Of a DNA stretch of 64,000 nt, positions 17,210-26,940 are shown piece after piece; within the stretch, counting starts at the first letter, position 1, and each line of letters starts with the position of its first letter. The notes below the pieces were generated by a model. It was not told the origin of the DNA and made no database searches. It saw only the letters and a program-made list of their open reading frames with translations. The stretch is from NCBI GenBank assembly GCA_051746985.1, contig JBNJFP010000004.1, forward strand, positions 57,927 through 121,926, written 5' to 3'. Made by a program: the position numbers and the translations under genes. The DNA comes from Fodinibius sp051746985 (GTDB lineage Bacteria; Bacteroidota; Rhodothermia; Balneolales; Balneolaceae).

Positions 17210-18193
17210 TTACTTGCGATATGTAACGGTATTCACAGCATCAATCACCTGAGCCGGACCCGGTAGCCACTCATCAAACAGGTTTTTTGCAAAGGGCGCA
17301 TTTGTATCCGGCAACGTAACTCGTTGTACCGGTGCATCGAGGTAATCAAAAGCCTCGCGCTGAATCAAATATCCAACCTCGGCCGCAAGTCCACCAAAAG
17401 GATGCGCTTCATCCACAATTACGCATCGGTTTGTTTTTCGGATGGATTTCATAATCGTTTCTATATCCAGGGGCTTAACCGTACGGGGATCAATAATTTC
17501 TACATCCACATCATCCTTAGCCAACTGTTTAGCCGCTTGCGTAGCAATATGATACATCTTTCCATGTGCAACAACCGTAACATCGCTACCTTCGCGCTTC
17601 ACTTTCGCTTTTCCAATAGGGATGGTAAAATCATCTTCATCAGGAACTTCGCCTTTTAGTCCATACATCTGCTCGGATTCCATAAAGAGCACCGGATTGT
17701 CATCACGAATGGCTGATTTTAATAATCCTTTTGCATCGGCTGGCTCGGAGGTATAAATAACTTTCAATCCTGGGAAATGGGCATACATCGAATCATAAGA
17801 AACCGAGTGGGTTGCACTCAACTGTCCCGCTGATGCATTGGGACCTCGAAATACAATCGGAATATCGAATTGTCCGCCGGTCATATACCGCGCTTTGGAG
17901 GCGTGGTTTATAATCTGATCCGCCGCCAACACTGCAAAGTTAAAGGTCATAAATTCTATAATGGGACGCAGTCCATTCATAGCCGCCCCCACACCAATGC
18001 CCGCAAACCCAAGCTCCGAAATGGGGGTGTCGATCATACGCTTCGATCCAAATTGATCGAGCATACCTTCCGTAACCTTATAGGCACCATCGTATTCGGC
18101 AACCTCTTCGCCCATTACAAAAATATCTTCATCTTGGGCCATTTCCTCTACCATTGCGGCCCGAATTGCTTCTCGAAATTGTAACTCAGCCAT
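17210..18193 (-). CDS. pdhB: pyruvate dehydrogenase E1 component, beta subunit
   Basis: Forms the alpha2beta2 thiamine-diphosphate decarboxylase with PdhA. The 327 residues show the expected order: FREAIRAAMVEEM at the N-terminus, GEEVAEYDGAYKVT (with the TPP-contacting glutamate), IDTPISELGFAGIGVGAAMNG, FMTFNFA, and a C-terminal transketolase domain with DPRTVKPLD and DEAHPFGGL. Length is normal. The gene is the middle member of the operon, 62 bases after pdhA and 29 before the E2 gene. The sequence alone could also fit a branched-chain E1 beta; the linked E2 and alpha subunit favour pyruvate. Confidence 0.95.
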   Translation of the reverse strand: MAELQFREAIRAAMVEEMAQDEDIFVMGEEVAEYDGAYKVTEGMLDQFGSKRMIDTPISELGFAGIGVGAAMNGLRPIIEFMTFNFAVLAADQIINHASKARYMTGGQFDIPIVFRGPNASAGQLSATHSVSYDSMYAHFPGLKVIYTSEPADAKGLLKSAIRDDNPVLFMESEQMYGLKGEVPDEDDFTIPIGKAKVKREGSDVTVVAHGKMYHIATQAAKQLAKDDVDVEIIDPRTVKPLDIETIMKSIRKTNRCVIVDEAHPFGGLAAEVGYLIQREAFDYLDAPVQRVTLPDTNAPFAKNLFDEWLPGPAQVIDAVNTVTYRK

Positions 18194-18255
18194 TTTTACG
18201 CTTTGTTTCTAAATTATAATCTTTCTTTTTAACAAATGGTCAATTTAACCCATTC

Positions 18256-19362
18256 CTATGTGTGGAAGGGATAATCATCTTCAACAAACATGTGATCATA
18301 AAGTGCTTCCTTCTCGGGGAAGTCGCTTTCCTCTGCAAAGTCAATTGCCTCCATCACCGTATCTTCTACGCGGCCTTCAATTTCCTCGACCTTATCATCA
18401 TCAATAATATCTTCATCCAGTAGGTAATTCTTAATACGCTCTATCGGATCAAGCTTCTCATATTCTTCAAGCTCTTCCTTGGTACGGTACTTCATGGGAT
18501 CTGACATAGAGTGACCGCGATACCGATAGGTGCGAATTTCTACAAACCAAGGCTCAGAATTTTCGCGGACATCATCGGCAATTTCTTTCATTTTCTCATA
18601 GACGGTCAATACATCCATCCCGTTAATAACCATCTTCTTCATATCAAAGCCATCAGCACGATCTACAATTTCACCTGTTGAATGACGGTGTACGGCTGTT
18701 CCCATTGCGTAACCGTTATTTTCGACGGCGTAAATGCACGGAAGTCCCCAATTTTTACTCATATTCAATGTTTCGTGCAAGGCTCCCTGCGGTACAGCAC
18801 CATCACCAAGAAAACAAGCTGTAACACGTCCATTTTGCTTGTACTTATTGGCAAAAGCAATTCCTCCGCCCAACGGAATATGTCCGCCTACAATACCGTA
18901 ACCGCCCCAGAAATGTTCATCAGCATTGGCAAAGTGCATCGATCCACCTTTACCCTTCGAGCAGCCGGTTACTTTTCCATAAAGTTCAGCCATCCCTTCT
19001 TTGGGCGTTACGCCGCGGACCAATCCCCAGCCGTGATCACGGTAAGCAGTAATAATGTCGTCGTCATCATTCAGGGCATACGTTGTTCCGGTCGAAATTG
19101 CCTCCTGTCCCATATAGAGATGAAGGAATCCACCAAACTTCCCTTTCTGATACATCTGCATAGCGCGTTCTTCAAATCGGCGCTGCAAATACATCTGTTC
19201 AAACATATCAACGACGTCATCATCCGAAAGTCCTAAGTCGTCGTGTTTTTTATCGGTAGGATCGGGCAGCTCCGTACTGCGAATAATTTCTCCATTCGTA
19301 CGAATGCCGGTCCCCGTTGGGGTAAACGAAACTTCTTCTGCGTTCTTTTTCTTTTTTGCCAT
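18256..19362 (-). CDS. pdhA: pyruvate dehydrogenase E1 component, alpha subunit
   Basis: Thiamine-diphosphate-binding subunit of 368 residues. The TPP motif runs from GDGAVPQGA to VENNGYAMGT. Other signatures are MYLQRRFEERAMQMYQKGK, YRDHGWGL, GCSKGKGGSMH and the phosphorylation-loop-like YRYRGHSMSDP. An extra N-terminal segment of about 40 residues (lysine-rich start, then TPTGTGIRTNGE) precedes the core; this is longer than the minimal family length but is seen in some members. First gene of the pdhA-pdhB-E2 operon. The 105 bases between alaS and this gene should contain the operon promoter, since alaS reads the same way. Confidence 0.95.
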   Translation of the reverse strand: MAKKKKNAEEVSFTPTGTGIRTNGEIIRSTELPDPTDKKHDDLGLSDDDVVDMFEQMYLQRRFEERAMQMYQKGKFGGFLHLYMGQEAISTGTTYALNDDDDIITAYRDHGWGLVRGVTPKEGMAELYGKVTGCSKGKGGSMHFANADEHFWGGYGIVGGHIPLGGGIAFANKYKQNGRVTACFLGDGAVPQGALHETLNMSKNWGLPCIYAVENNGYAMGTAVHRHSTGEIVDRADGFDMKKMVINGMDVLTVYEKMKEIADDVRENSEPWFVEIRTYRYRGHSMSDPMKYRTKEELEEYEKLDPIERIKNYLLDEDIIDDDKVEEIEGRVEDTVMEAIDFAEESDFPEKEALYDHMFVEDDYPFHT

Positions 19363-19467
19363 AATATCTTTCTACAGCAGATTAGCTGTTTCAACGTTTT
19401 CAGTTCAAATTCCTTAAAATAGGGTCAGAAAATATACCCAAAATTATGGAAGATTACAGGTTACTCT

Positions 19468-22137
19468 TTAATCTAAATGTTTGCCAATAATCGAAGGCAG
19501 TTTGTCAAACATCTCTTTGAGCTTCTCAGGCTTTCGCCCACCAGCGGTAGCTAAATTTGGCTGGCCGCCACCACCGCCACCAAGCATCTGACCCAGTTCG
19601 CCCACCAGGGAGCCCGCTTTAAGCTCCTTGCCTTCAATAAGATCGTTAGTTACAGCAGCCATAACATAGACTTTTCCTTCTTCTGAGGCTTTTGCACCCA
19701 GAATGGTCACCGTTTTTTCTTTCTGTTTGTCAAGCGATTCATATCCTAACTGCTTCAAGAGGTCCATATCGGCATTAGAAATTTCGCCGGATACCAACTT
19801 GATTCCACCATCAATTTCGATGCCAGACGCAATCAAATCATCCAGTTTGGATGCACTTTGCTGCTTGCGTAAATCTTCGAGCTCTTTCTCGAGCTCTTTA
19901 CGTTCTTCTATGAGCTGATGTATATCGCGCACCAAGTCTTGGCTTTGGCCGATTTCAGATCGAATCTTTTGAACAAGCTCATTTTCTTGTCGCAAATATT
20001 CATCCACACTTTTACCTACTTTTGCTTCGATACGACGGATACCCGCAGCAGCTGACGATTCACCCGTAAAGCGGAAATAGCCAATTTCACCTGTGGCTTC
20101 CACGTGCGTTCCACCACAAAGTTCCATAGAATACTCCGGATCAAAAGTAATTACGCGCACCTCATCGCCATACTTTTCACCAAATAACATCGTAGCGCCG
20201 CGCTCTTTGGCTATATCAATAGCCACATTGCGATCTTCTTGTTTCGGGATATTCTGCTGAATCCGGTCATTCACAATCTCCTCGATCTGATTCAACTCCT
20301 TATCCGTAATCTGTTCATAATGCGAAAAGTCAAACCGTAGATGTCTTTCATCCACAAGCGAACCCTTCTGTGCAATATGGTCGCCCAGCACCTGCTTAAG
20401 AGCAGCATGTACCAAGTGCGTAGCTGAGTGATGCTTACGGATCTCTTTACGCCGCTCACCGTCAACCATTGCCTCCCATTCTCCACTGGGATCCTCTGGT
20501 AATTTATCGATGATATGCACATATCCATCCGGAGACTGCTGTACGTCTAACACACGAAGGTGCTCATCTCCATTACTGATGATACCCGTATCAGCGACCT
20601 GCCCACCGCTCTCGGCATAAAAAGGCGTTTTATCCAAGATGATAGCTCCGCGGTCATCTTGTTTGCGAAGGGCCTTAATCTTCGCCCATGCCGATAGCGA
20701 GTCGTATCCCACAAACTCAAAATCGTCGGTTTCGGTAACCGCTGTCCATTCTTTTTTTGAGGATTGATCTACTTTAAACTTCCCGGCGGCACGAGCACGT
20801 TCTTTCTGCTCCTTCATACGTTTATTGAAGCCTTTCTCATCAACTTCAACGCCGCGCTCACGAGCCATAAGCTGCGTTAAGTCTATGGGAAAACCATAGG
20901 TGTCATGAAGCTTAAAAGCATCCTCTCCAGAAAGATTATCTTTACCTTCGATCATCTCATTAAAAAGCTCAATACCTTGTCCCAGTGTATTTAAAAAACT
21001 TTTTTCTTCGGATTGAATAACATTTTTCACGTAACCTTGCTGGTTGATCAACACAGGGAATACCTCCTTAAATTGCTCAGCCAACACCGGAACCAGTTTG
21101 TAGAAAAAGGGCTCCTTTAAATCCAACTTGTCCCAACCATAGCGAATGGCTCGACGCAAAATTCGTCGGACCACATAGCCTCGGCCATCGTTTCCAGGCG
21201 ACGCCCCATCCGCAATAGAAAAACTTACCGCACGAATATGATCGGCGATCACCCGCATGGCGATATCGACTTCGTCATTATCCCCATAAGAAACACCGGC
21301 CAGGTCCCCGATTTTGTCGAGTAGTGGCGTAAAAAGGTCGGTATCATAATTTGATTTCTTGTCCTGAAGTACCGCACACATGCGTTCGAAACCCATACCA
21401 GTATCAACATGCTGGGCAGGCAACTTTTCAAGCGAGCCATCGGGCTGACGATTAAACTGGATAAATACCAGATTCCAAATCTCCATCACACGCGGATCGT
21501 CCATATTAACCAGCTCGGCCCCATCTTTATTCTTTCGCTCCTCATCGGGACGAATATCTACATGCACCTCCGAGCAGGGGCCGCACGGACCAGTATCCCC
21601 CATCTCCCAGAAGTTATCTTTCTTATCGAACTTTAAAATATGGTCGGGATTGATCGATGTTTCTTCTTCCCACAGTTCGATCGATTCCTGATCTACGGGC
21701 AGGCCGTCTCCCTCATCACCCTCAAAAACCGTAGCATACAATCGATCAGGGTCGAGCTCCCACTGGTCAACGAGCAGCTCCCAGGCATAACGGATGGCTT
21801 CGCGCTTAAAATAATCACCAAACGACCAGTTGCCGAGCATCTCAAATAGCGTATGGTGATAGGTATCGTAGCCCACTTCTTCAAGATCGTTGTGCTTGCC
21901 ACTCACGCGAATACAACGCTGGCTATCCACCACCCGCTGCCAGGTTTCTCCGTCCTTGTCATAACCCGACTGTTCTCCCATAAAAATGGGTTTGAACTGG
22001 TTCATCCCGGCATTGGTAAACAGCAAAGTGGGATCGTTTTGGGGCACGACCGGAGCACTGGATACGACGACATGATCTTTCTCTTTAAAAAAATCCAGAA
22101 ACTCCTGGCGTATTTGTGCAGAATTCTTGTGGGACAT
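19468..22137 (-). CDS. alaS: alanyl-tRNA synthetase
   Basis: Charges tRNA-Ala; 889 residues, the full bacterial length. The N-terminal class II core starts with IRQEFLDFFKEKDH and includes LFTNAGMNQFKPIF and DSQRCIRVSGKHNDLE. The editing domain carries the zinc/editing motifs HHSATHL and CGGTH. A coiled-coil segment (about residues 720-760, rich in E, K, L) links to the C-terminal domain with the GGGGGG run. No frameshift is seen. It is divergent from the DUF502 gene, with 168 bases between the two chosen starts, and lies upstream of the pdh operon on the same strand. Confidence 0.97.
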   Translation of the reverse strand: MSHKNSAQIRQEFLDFFKEKDHVVVSSAPVVPQNDPTLLFTNAGMNQFKPIFMGEQSGYDKDGETWQRVVDSQRCIRVSGKHNDLEEVGYDTYHHTLFEMLGNWSFGDYFKREAIRYAWELLVDQWELDPDRLYATVFEGDEGDGLPVDQESIELWEEETSINPDHILKFDKKDNFWEMGDTGPCGPCSEVHVDIRPDEERKNKDGAELVNMDDPRVMEIWNLVFIQFNRQPDGSLEKLPAQHVDTGMGFERMCAVLQDKKSNYDTDLFTPLLDKIGDLAGVSYGDNDEVDIAMRVIADHIRAVSFSIADGASPGNDGRGYVVRRILRRAIRYGWDKLDLKEPFFYKLVPVLAEQFKEVFPVLINQQGYVKNVIQSEEKSFLNTLGQGIELFNEMIEGKDNLSGEDAFKLHDTYGFPIDLTQLMARERGVEVDEKGFNKRMKEQKERARAAGKFKVDQSSKKEWTAVTETDDFEFVGYDSLSAWAKIKALRKQDDRGAIILDKTPFYAESGGQVADTGIISNGDEHLRVLDVQQSPDGYVHIIDKLPEDPSGEWEAMVDGERRKEIRKHHSATHLVHAALKQVLGDHIAQKGSLVDERHLRFDFSHYEQITDKELNQIEEIVNDRIQQNIPKQEDRNVAIDIAKERGATMLFGEKYGDEVRVITFDPEYSMELCGGTHVEATGEIGYFRFTGESSAAAGIRRIEAKVGKSVDEYLRQENELVQKIRSEIGQSQDLVRDIHQLIEERKELEKELEDLRKQQSASKLDDLIASGIEIDGGIKLVSGEISNADMDLLKQLGYESLDKQKEKTVTILGAKASEEGKVYVMAAVTNDLIEGKELKAGSLVGELGQMLGGGGGGQPNLATAGGRKPEKLKEMFDKLPSIIGKHLD

Positions 22138-22305
22138 CCGTTTAAAATAAACTTAATTACAGATTCATTAGCTCGTTGAAAATAGCAAAAAATACGGTTG
22201 AACTCATCTTAAAAACCAATCAAAAATGTTGAGTGTTGCGCTGATCGTTTTGCTGCAATAGATTAGGAGGTGAAAACAATTGGCTATAAAAATAATTCTA
22301 CTGCT

Positions 22306-22872
22306 ATGAGACCTATAATCAACAACTTTTTACGAGGACTACTGCTCGTTTTTCCTATCTCAGCCACTATTTATATCATTTACTCTGCAGTGAGATGGTC
22401 GAATAACTTTTTCAACGACCTGTTTTTTGAATGGCTTCATCTTGATATTCCCGGATTGGGATTGGTTACGGTTTTCCTGGGTATTAGCGCTATTGGATAT
22501 ATTTTTTCGCGCGCTATCACCCGTCCGATCGTTACTTATTTTGAGCGATTTTTAAAAAAAGTACCCTTCATTAAAATAATTTACACCTCCCTTAAAGAAC
22601 TCACCGAAGCCTTCGTGGGTGATAAAAAGCGATTCAACAAACCGGTTATTATAGATTTTGGGGATACCGAAGCAAAACGCATTGGATTTGTAACACAAAG
22701 GGATCTCAGTGCTCTTGGTATCGAAGAAATGGTAGCCGTGTATTGTCCTCACTCTTACAACTTTTCGGGAAATTTGTACTTAGTTCCTGCCGACAATGTA
22801 AGTCCCATTGATCATAATTCTTCAGATGTGATGAAATATATCGTCTCGGGTGGGGTCACTAATATTTCTTAA
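22306..22872 (+). CDS. DUF502 family membrane protein
   Basis: About 188 residues with two N-terminal membrane helices (FLRGLLLVFPISATIYIIYS and GLGLVTVFLGISAIGYIF). A conserved soluble part follows (FLKKVPFIKIIYTSLKELTEAF, then VPADNVSPIDHNSSDVMKYIVSGG). This is the layout of the DUF502 family, whose function is unknown. I chose the ATG at 22306, because family members start just before the first helix. An in-frame GTG at 22270 overlaps an AGGAGG at 22265-22270 and would add 12 polar residues. The gene stands alone, divergent from alaS. Confidence 0.88.
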   Translation: MRPIINNFLRGLLLVFPISATIYIIYSAVRWSNNFFNDLFFEWLHLDIPGLGLVTVFLGISAIGYIFSRAITRPIVTYFERFLKKVPFIKIIYTSLKELTEAFVGDKKRFNKPVIIDFGDTEAKRIGFVTQRDLSALGIEEMVAVYCPHSYNFSGNLYLVPADNVSPIDHNSSDVMKYIVSGGVTNIS

Positions 22873-23030
22873 GAATGCATCATTCACAAATTGTGATTCC
22901 TGTTGAAATTCACTTACTTACAAAACCAAATGTTCTTTTGCATTCGTTGCCAAGAATCGTGAAAAAAGGAACTCCATTATATTCTTAAGCCAGCATTAAG
23001 CAAAGACCTCAAAATTATATTTGGCTTATT

Positions 23031-23957
23031 TTAGTAAACCTCGACAAACGTTCGCGACGACGGCTTAACGTATCGTTTAAGATCATTCTCGTCCCACTCT
23101 TCGGGCGTTTTGCCCGAGGCAGGCTCACGAATATCCAAATATTCGGTTAAGCCTTTCTTGGCCAAGGCTCGATAAATGCCACTTTCCATTCCTTTAAGAC
23201 CACAGATATACATCAGTGTATTCTCCTGCTCCATGATGGAATCAAGCAATTCTGCATCATCCCAAAGGGTGGTTTGTACATATTTTTTTGATCCATCGGC
23301 CCGCCGATCTTCGCGTGATACACGCGGCAAATAATGAAAATTATCGTATTCCCGATCAATAGATTCAAAATAATCGGCATACAGCAGATCGGTGCGATAA
23401 GCACATCCAAAAACAAGTACTATTTCATTTTCGAACCCTTGTTCGAGCAGCTCCTTGATCATCCCACGGTAGGGCGCAATGCCGGTACCGGTAGCAAAAA
23501 AGACGTAGTTGAAATCCAGCGCATTTTCGGGAAGCAGAAACCGGCGCCCGCTGGGACCCGTCATCTTCACGGTATCCCCGGGCTGAAGGTCAGCCAGATA
23601 ATTTGAACACACGCCCAGATACAATTTATTATTGTCGAATTCTTCAATGGTTCGTTTTACCGTGGTGGAGATCAGGTTTGGCTTTCCCTCTTCGCCTTTT
23701 GTAGGGGACGACACCGAATAAAGTCGCAATTTATAATCACGTCCCCTTTCATTTTTTCCCGGAGGCAAAATACCAATCGACTGCCCTACGCGTACGTGTC
23801 CTTCGAGGTCGGTTCCGGAAATATCAAAGGTTACGTGGCGAACAAAATTGGGACTATTTTCCTTGGTGCAGATCCTGTTTTCCACGATGGGTACTTCAAC
23901 AGGGTCTTTGGGCGTATAGATATTGAGTTCAACTTCTGGGAGTTTAATCTCCGGCAT
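23031..23957 (-). CDS. ferredoxin-NADP reductase, plant/cyanobacterial type
   Basis: A 308-residue FAD enzyme that moves electrons between ferredoxin or flavodoxin and NADP(H). The FAD-binding barrel has RLYSVSS (about residue 80) and VCSNYLADLQPGD. The NADP domain starts with FFATGTGIAPYRGM and includes VFGCAYRTDLLY, YICGLKGM and a C-terminal FVEVY. The aromatic C-terminal residue is typical of plant-type reductases. The N-terminus has a short extension beginning MPEIKLPEVELN. The gene stands alone on the minus strand, downstream of the small outer-membrane barrel gene, whose terminator lies between them at 24051-24085. Confidence 0.9.
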   Translation of the reverse strand: MPEIKLPEVELNIYTPKDPVEVPIVENRICTKENSPNFVRHVTFDISGTDLEGHVRVGQSIGILPPGKNERGRDYKLRLYSVSSPTKGEEGKPNLISTTVKRTIEEFDNNKLYLGVCSNYLADLQPGDTVKMTGPSGRRFLLPENALDFNYVFFATGTGIAPYRGMIKELLEQGFENEIVLVFGCAYRTDLLYADYFESIDREYDNFHYLPRVSREDRRADGSKKYVQTTLWDDAELLDSIMEQENTLMYICGLKGMESGIYRALAKKGLTEYLDIREPASGKTPEEWDENDLKRYVKPSSRTFVEVY

Positions 23958-24050
23958 AGCACTGCTTGTAATACGTTATTTAGATCTGATTTAAACGGCT
24001 ATGAACTTGTAAATGTTCAGCCAAAATTACAAGCATATTCTCGAGACATC

Positions 24051-24085
24051 CAAATAAAAAAAGGCCCACTAAAAAGTGGGCCTTT
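24051..24085 (-). terminator. intrinsic terminator after the outer-membrane barrel gene
   Basis: Eleven-base-pair stem AAAGGCCCACT (24060-24070) with AGTGGGCCTTT (24075-24085) and an AAAA loop. On the minus strand a T-rich run follows the stem. It lies 23 bases after the stop of the gene at 24109. Confidence 0.9.
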
Positions 24086-24108
24086 GAACCAGAAAAGTAG
24101 CTAAATAA

Positions 24109-24696
24109 TTACAAGTAAAACATTAATCCTACTGTAAAGGCATTGCCATTATAATCAGCGTTTTCGGTGCTCATTTCGTTGTCATCGGAATTTAAAAACA
24201 AATAGCGATAGTCAACATTTAGGGCTGCATTTCGGTTGATGGGTAGCTCTGCTCCAAAGCCAAGATGGTATCCGAAATTGAATTCGTTATCGACGTCATC
24301 AAAAGCACCCTCATAATCATAAATAGTATAGTAAGCTCCCAAACCAGCTACCCCGTAAGGCGCAAAGTTTTCACTTACCGGTAAAAACATAAGGGCAGAT
24401 GCCGTAACGGGTACTAATTTTGTTTCTAAACTTTGTCCACCAATCGAGTATTCTTGAGCGGCACGATACTCAACCGACCCTTCGAGTCCAAGAACTGCTC
24501 CAAGTCGAGCTCTGGTTTGTGCCCCAAAATAAAAGTTCCCCTGTTCGGCGTCATTCGCTTTATAATATCCCAGCCGGGGACCTATACCCAGCGTATTTTT
24601 AATAGTGGCATCGGAGCTGGACGAGGTTTGTGCTTCAACAACAAAAGGTGAAAATACAAATCCGAGAATTGGTAATAGTAGTAATAATTTTTTCAT
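24109..24696 (-). CDS. small outer-membrane beta-barrel protein
   Basis: A 195-residue protein with a signal peptide (MKKLLLLLPILGFVFSPFVVEAQ). The mature part is made of alternating amphipathic strands: ARLGAVLGLEGSVEYR, LVPVTASALMFLP, APYGVAGLGAYYTIY, FGYHLGFGAELPI, AALNVDYRYLFL and AFTVGLMFYL. It ends in an aromatic-x-leucine outer-membrane signal. The size suggests an eight-stranded OmpA/OmpW-like barrel without a peptidoglycan-binding domain. The role is unknown. It is followed by a strong terminator, so it is probably a single-gene unit. Confidence 0.85.
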   Translation of the reverse strand: MKKLLLLLPILGFVFSPFVVEAQTSSSSDATIKNTLGIGPRLGYYKANDAEQGNFYFGAQTRARLGAVLGLEGSVEYRAAQEYSIGGQSLETKLVPVTASALMFLPVSENFAPYGVAGLGAYYTIYDYEGAFDDVDNEFNFGYHLGFGAELPINRNAALNVDYRYLFLNSDDNEMSTENADYNGNAFTVGLMFYL

Positions 24697-24810
24697 AATA
24701 GTTTTCGAATTGTGTTAGAATTCGATGAATTATAAACCCAAAGGGTATTAATGTTCCATTTTGGGGTGAATTTCTTGAGGAATCCCCGATTTATCCCTCT
24801 TCTAACTAAC

Positions 24811-25173
24811 TTATGAGGCGATATAAAAAGATTTGCTTAAGTCGGATTCGGTAATCGGTTTCGAAAGAAAATCTACATATTCGGTATGTTCAATTTTCTG
24901 CTTGTGAGCCAAATCAGAGTTCCCGGAAATATAAATCACCGATACCGCTTTTTTCTCTTGAATCTGTTTTATGGCTTCAACCCCGTCAAGCTCTCCTTTC
25001 AGACGAATATCCATTAAAATGAGATCGGGCGATTTATCGAGGGCAATTTTAATGGCTTCTTCACCGGTAGAAACTTTGTCCACAACTTGATGTCCCATTT
25101 TAATCACCATGCGTTCAATAAGCATGGCAATGATCATCTCATCTTCTACAATTAATACTTTTTTAGCTTTCAT
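24811..25173 (-). CDS. single-domain response regulator
   Basis: A 120-residue receiver domain without an output domain. The acidic pair is in LIVEDEM, the phosphoacceptor Asp in LILMDIRLKG, the Ser/Thr switch position in VIYISGNS, and the conserved Lys in FLSKPITESD. I chose the ATG at 25173, which gives MKAKKVLIVEDE. A longer in-frame start at 25281 would add 36 residues of low-quality sequence. No histidine kinase is adjacent, so its partner is unknown. It is divergent from the acidic lipoprotein at 25400. Confidence 0.9.
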   Translation of the reverse strand: MKAKKVLIVEDEMIIAMLIERMVIKMGHQVVDKVSTGEEAIKIALDKSPDLILMDIRLKGELDGVEAIKQIQEKKAVSVIYISGNSDLAHKQKIEHTEYVDFLSKPITESDLSKSFYIAS

Positions 25174-25399
25174 ATAAGCCGTTTTGTGAAAATAATTTTT
25201 TGAATCACCTATTTTGGATTCAAGAGTATTCCACTTTGTCTTTGTTACAAATCGGACCGCAGTTGAAGAAGTAAGTTCCATTAATTTTTATTAACACTGC
25301 TTTTCGAAGAAGCGTACTCGGAACATCGGGTATATATCATAGATATACATTAGTCTTACCAACAAAATTAACTCCAATTACTAATCATAAAGTTGGAAT

Positions 25400-26125
25400 A
25401 TGAAAACTCTAAAATCGCTACCATCATTTTTGATAATAGCCTCACTATTGGCAGGAATTATTAGCTGCGATACCTCCAATTCCAATTCCGGGGAAGCACA
25501 ACAGGTAGATGTTAAAATGAAGCTGAATAACACTAATAATTCAGCCTCAAAACAGCTTTCTTCATCTCCCAGTTTACAGTCAGTTGACTCTTTAACTGAA
25601 GTTAAACTGATTGTAGAAGAGCTTGAGTTGGAAAGCACCGCCGATGATGATTCGCTAGATTTCGAAGTGGATGACTTCATTGTCAATCTGCCAGTCGATG
25701 GCACTGAATTTACCTTAACATCTGCCAATGTACCTGCCGGTGTTTATGATGAGTTTGAAATGGAAATTGAACATGACGATGATACCAATGTCAACGACCC
25801 GGATTTCATTAACGAATCTGGGGATGAGGACGACGGCTATACTATTGTTGTCAAGGGAATCTATAACGGTGAAGAATTTACCTACCAATCTGAGGAAGAT
25901 TTCGAAATTGAGATGGAATTTAATCCGCCACTTGAAATAAATGATGACTCTTCTCCTTCCATTACCATCAATATCGATCCTACTGGATGGTTTACGGATT
26001 CTTCAGGAAATGATCTGGACCCCAGCGATCCAGCTAATTGGGAACAAATTGACGAAAATATTGAAAACTCTTTCGATATAGAAGAAGATGAGGACGACGA
26101 CGACGATGATGATGACGATGATTAA
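25400..26125 (+). CDS. acidic lipoprotein, DUF4382-like, with poly-aspartate tail
   Basis: A 241-residue lipoprotein (signal ending LLAGIISC, then SNSNSG spacer). The middle part follows the DUF4382 pattern: VDVKMKLNN strand, SLTEVKLIVEELEL, FIVNLPVDGTEFTLTSANVPAGVYDEFEMEIE. This is a beta-sandwich-like domain whose function is unknown. The last 20 residues are almost all Asp and Glu, ending in an unbroken run of Asp; such a tail could bind calcium or simply reflect a salt-adapted proteome. A terminator follows. Start ATG at 25400. Confidence 0.8.
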   Translation: MKTLKSLPSFLIIASLLAGIISCDTSNSNSGEAQQVDVKMKLNNTNNSASKQLSSSPSLQSVDSLTEVKLIVEELELESTADDDSLDFEVDDFIVNLPVDGTEFTLTSANVPAGVYDEFEMEIEHDDDTNVNDPDFINESGDEDDGYTIVVKGIYNGEEFTYQSEEDFEIEMEFNPPLEINDDSSPSITINIDPTGWFTDSSGNDLDPSDPANWEQIDENIENSFDIEEDEDDDDDDDDDD

Positions 26126-26167
26126 TTAGTCGCTTTTACTAATTTTCAACGCTGTTACTTACATTAG

Positions 26168-26200
26168 AAAAGCCCTGTTTATTATAAAAGCGGGGCTTTT
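26168..26200 (+). terminator. intrinsic terminator after the acidic lipoprotein gene
   Basis: Ten-base-pair stem AAAAGCCCTG (26168-26177) with CGGGGCTTTT (26191-26200), one G-U pair and a 13-base loop, ending in TTTT. It lies 42 bases after the stop. Confidence 0.75.
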
Positions 26201-26295
26201 CTGCTTCTACCTATCCTTTTTGTACGTTTTGCAAAAAATTATCAAGCATCTATGATCGGTTTGTTCCTATATTTATAATCAAAAAAATAGATGCT

Positions 26296-26940
26296 ATGCG
26301 TTTAGATGAGACTCCTTTTTATGCTGCTGACCAATGGAAAGACTGGCTAAATCAGCTGACCGAAGAAGATATTATGATTGTTGATGATTTTATGCCTGAT
26401 GAACTGTATCACAGAGTGCAACGGTACTTTCTTCAGCTACTTGATGAACATGTATTTAATAAAGCGGCTATAGGTTCGAATCAACAACGACAAATCAGGT
26501 CTTCTATCCGCGGGGATTTTATCTACTGGCTGGATAATAACCGTGACCCTGATATAGCTGACTTATTTGCACTTTTTGATGAAGTGGCATCCCAATTAAG
26601 GCAACAGCTGTTTTTAAGCCTATCTGATTATGAGTTTCATTTTGCGCTGTATCCCCCTAAAACGCGGTACGAAAAACATATTGATCAATTTCATGGCAAA
26701 AAAAATCGCGTCGTATCCATGCTTATTTATCTTAATGAAGATTGGCAAGTCGGTGACGGTGGAGAGCTTAAAGTTTATAAATCTGATGGTTCGAAAATCC
26801 TCATAGAACCCCGGGCCAAACGGCTGGTGATGTTCCAAAGCGACTCCGTTCCCCATGAAGTGCTGCTGACACAAACCCCCAGAAAAAGTATTACCGGATG
26901 GCTGTTACATAAACCCAATACGGTTGAACAGTTTATCTAA
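26296..26940 (+). CDS. 2-oxoglutarate/Fe(II)-dependent oxygenase, prolyl-hydroxylase-like
   Basis: A 214-residue cytoplasmic oxygenase with the jelly-roll ligand set: His128 and Asp130 (HID) and His187 (PHEV) for iron, and Arg197 (RKSITGW) for 2-oxoglutarate. Segment MLIYLNEDWQVGDGGELKVY is characteristic of the P4Hc family. Bacterial members hydroxylate proteins such as elongation factors, or small molecules; the substrate here is unknown. The gene overlaps the DUF389 gene by four bases at the 3' ends (convergent). It is preceded by a terminator, so it should have its own promoter. Confidence 0.88.
   Translation: MRLDETPFYAADQWKDWLNQLTEEDIMIVDDFMPDELYHRVQRYFLQLLDEHVFNKAAIGSNQQRQIRSSIRGDFIYWLDNNRDPDIADLFALFDEVASQLRQQLFLSLSDYEFHFALYPPKTRYEKHIDQFHGKKNRVVSMLIYLNEDWQVGDGGELKVYKSDGSKILIEPRAKRLVMFQSDSVPHEVLLTQTPRKSITGWLLHKPNTVEQFI

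Noticed and set aside
22265..22305. AGGAGG and overlapping GTG as start of the DUF502 gene.
   Set aside because: The motif overlaps the GTG itself, so it could not serve it. Family members start near the first membrane helix at 22306.
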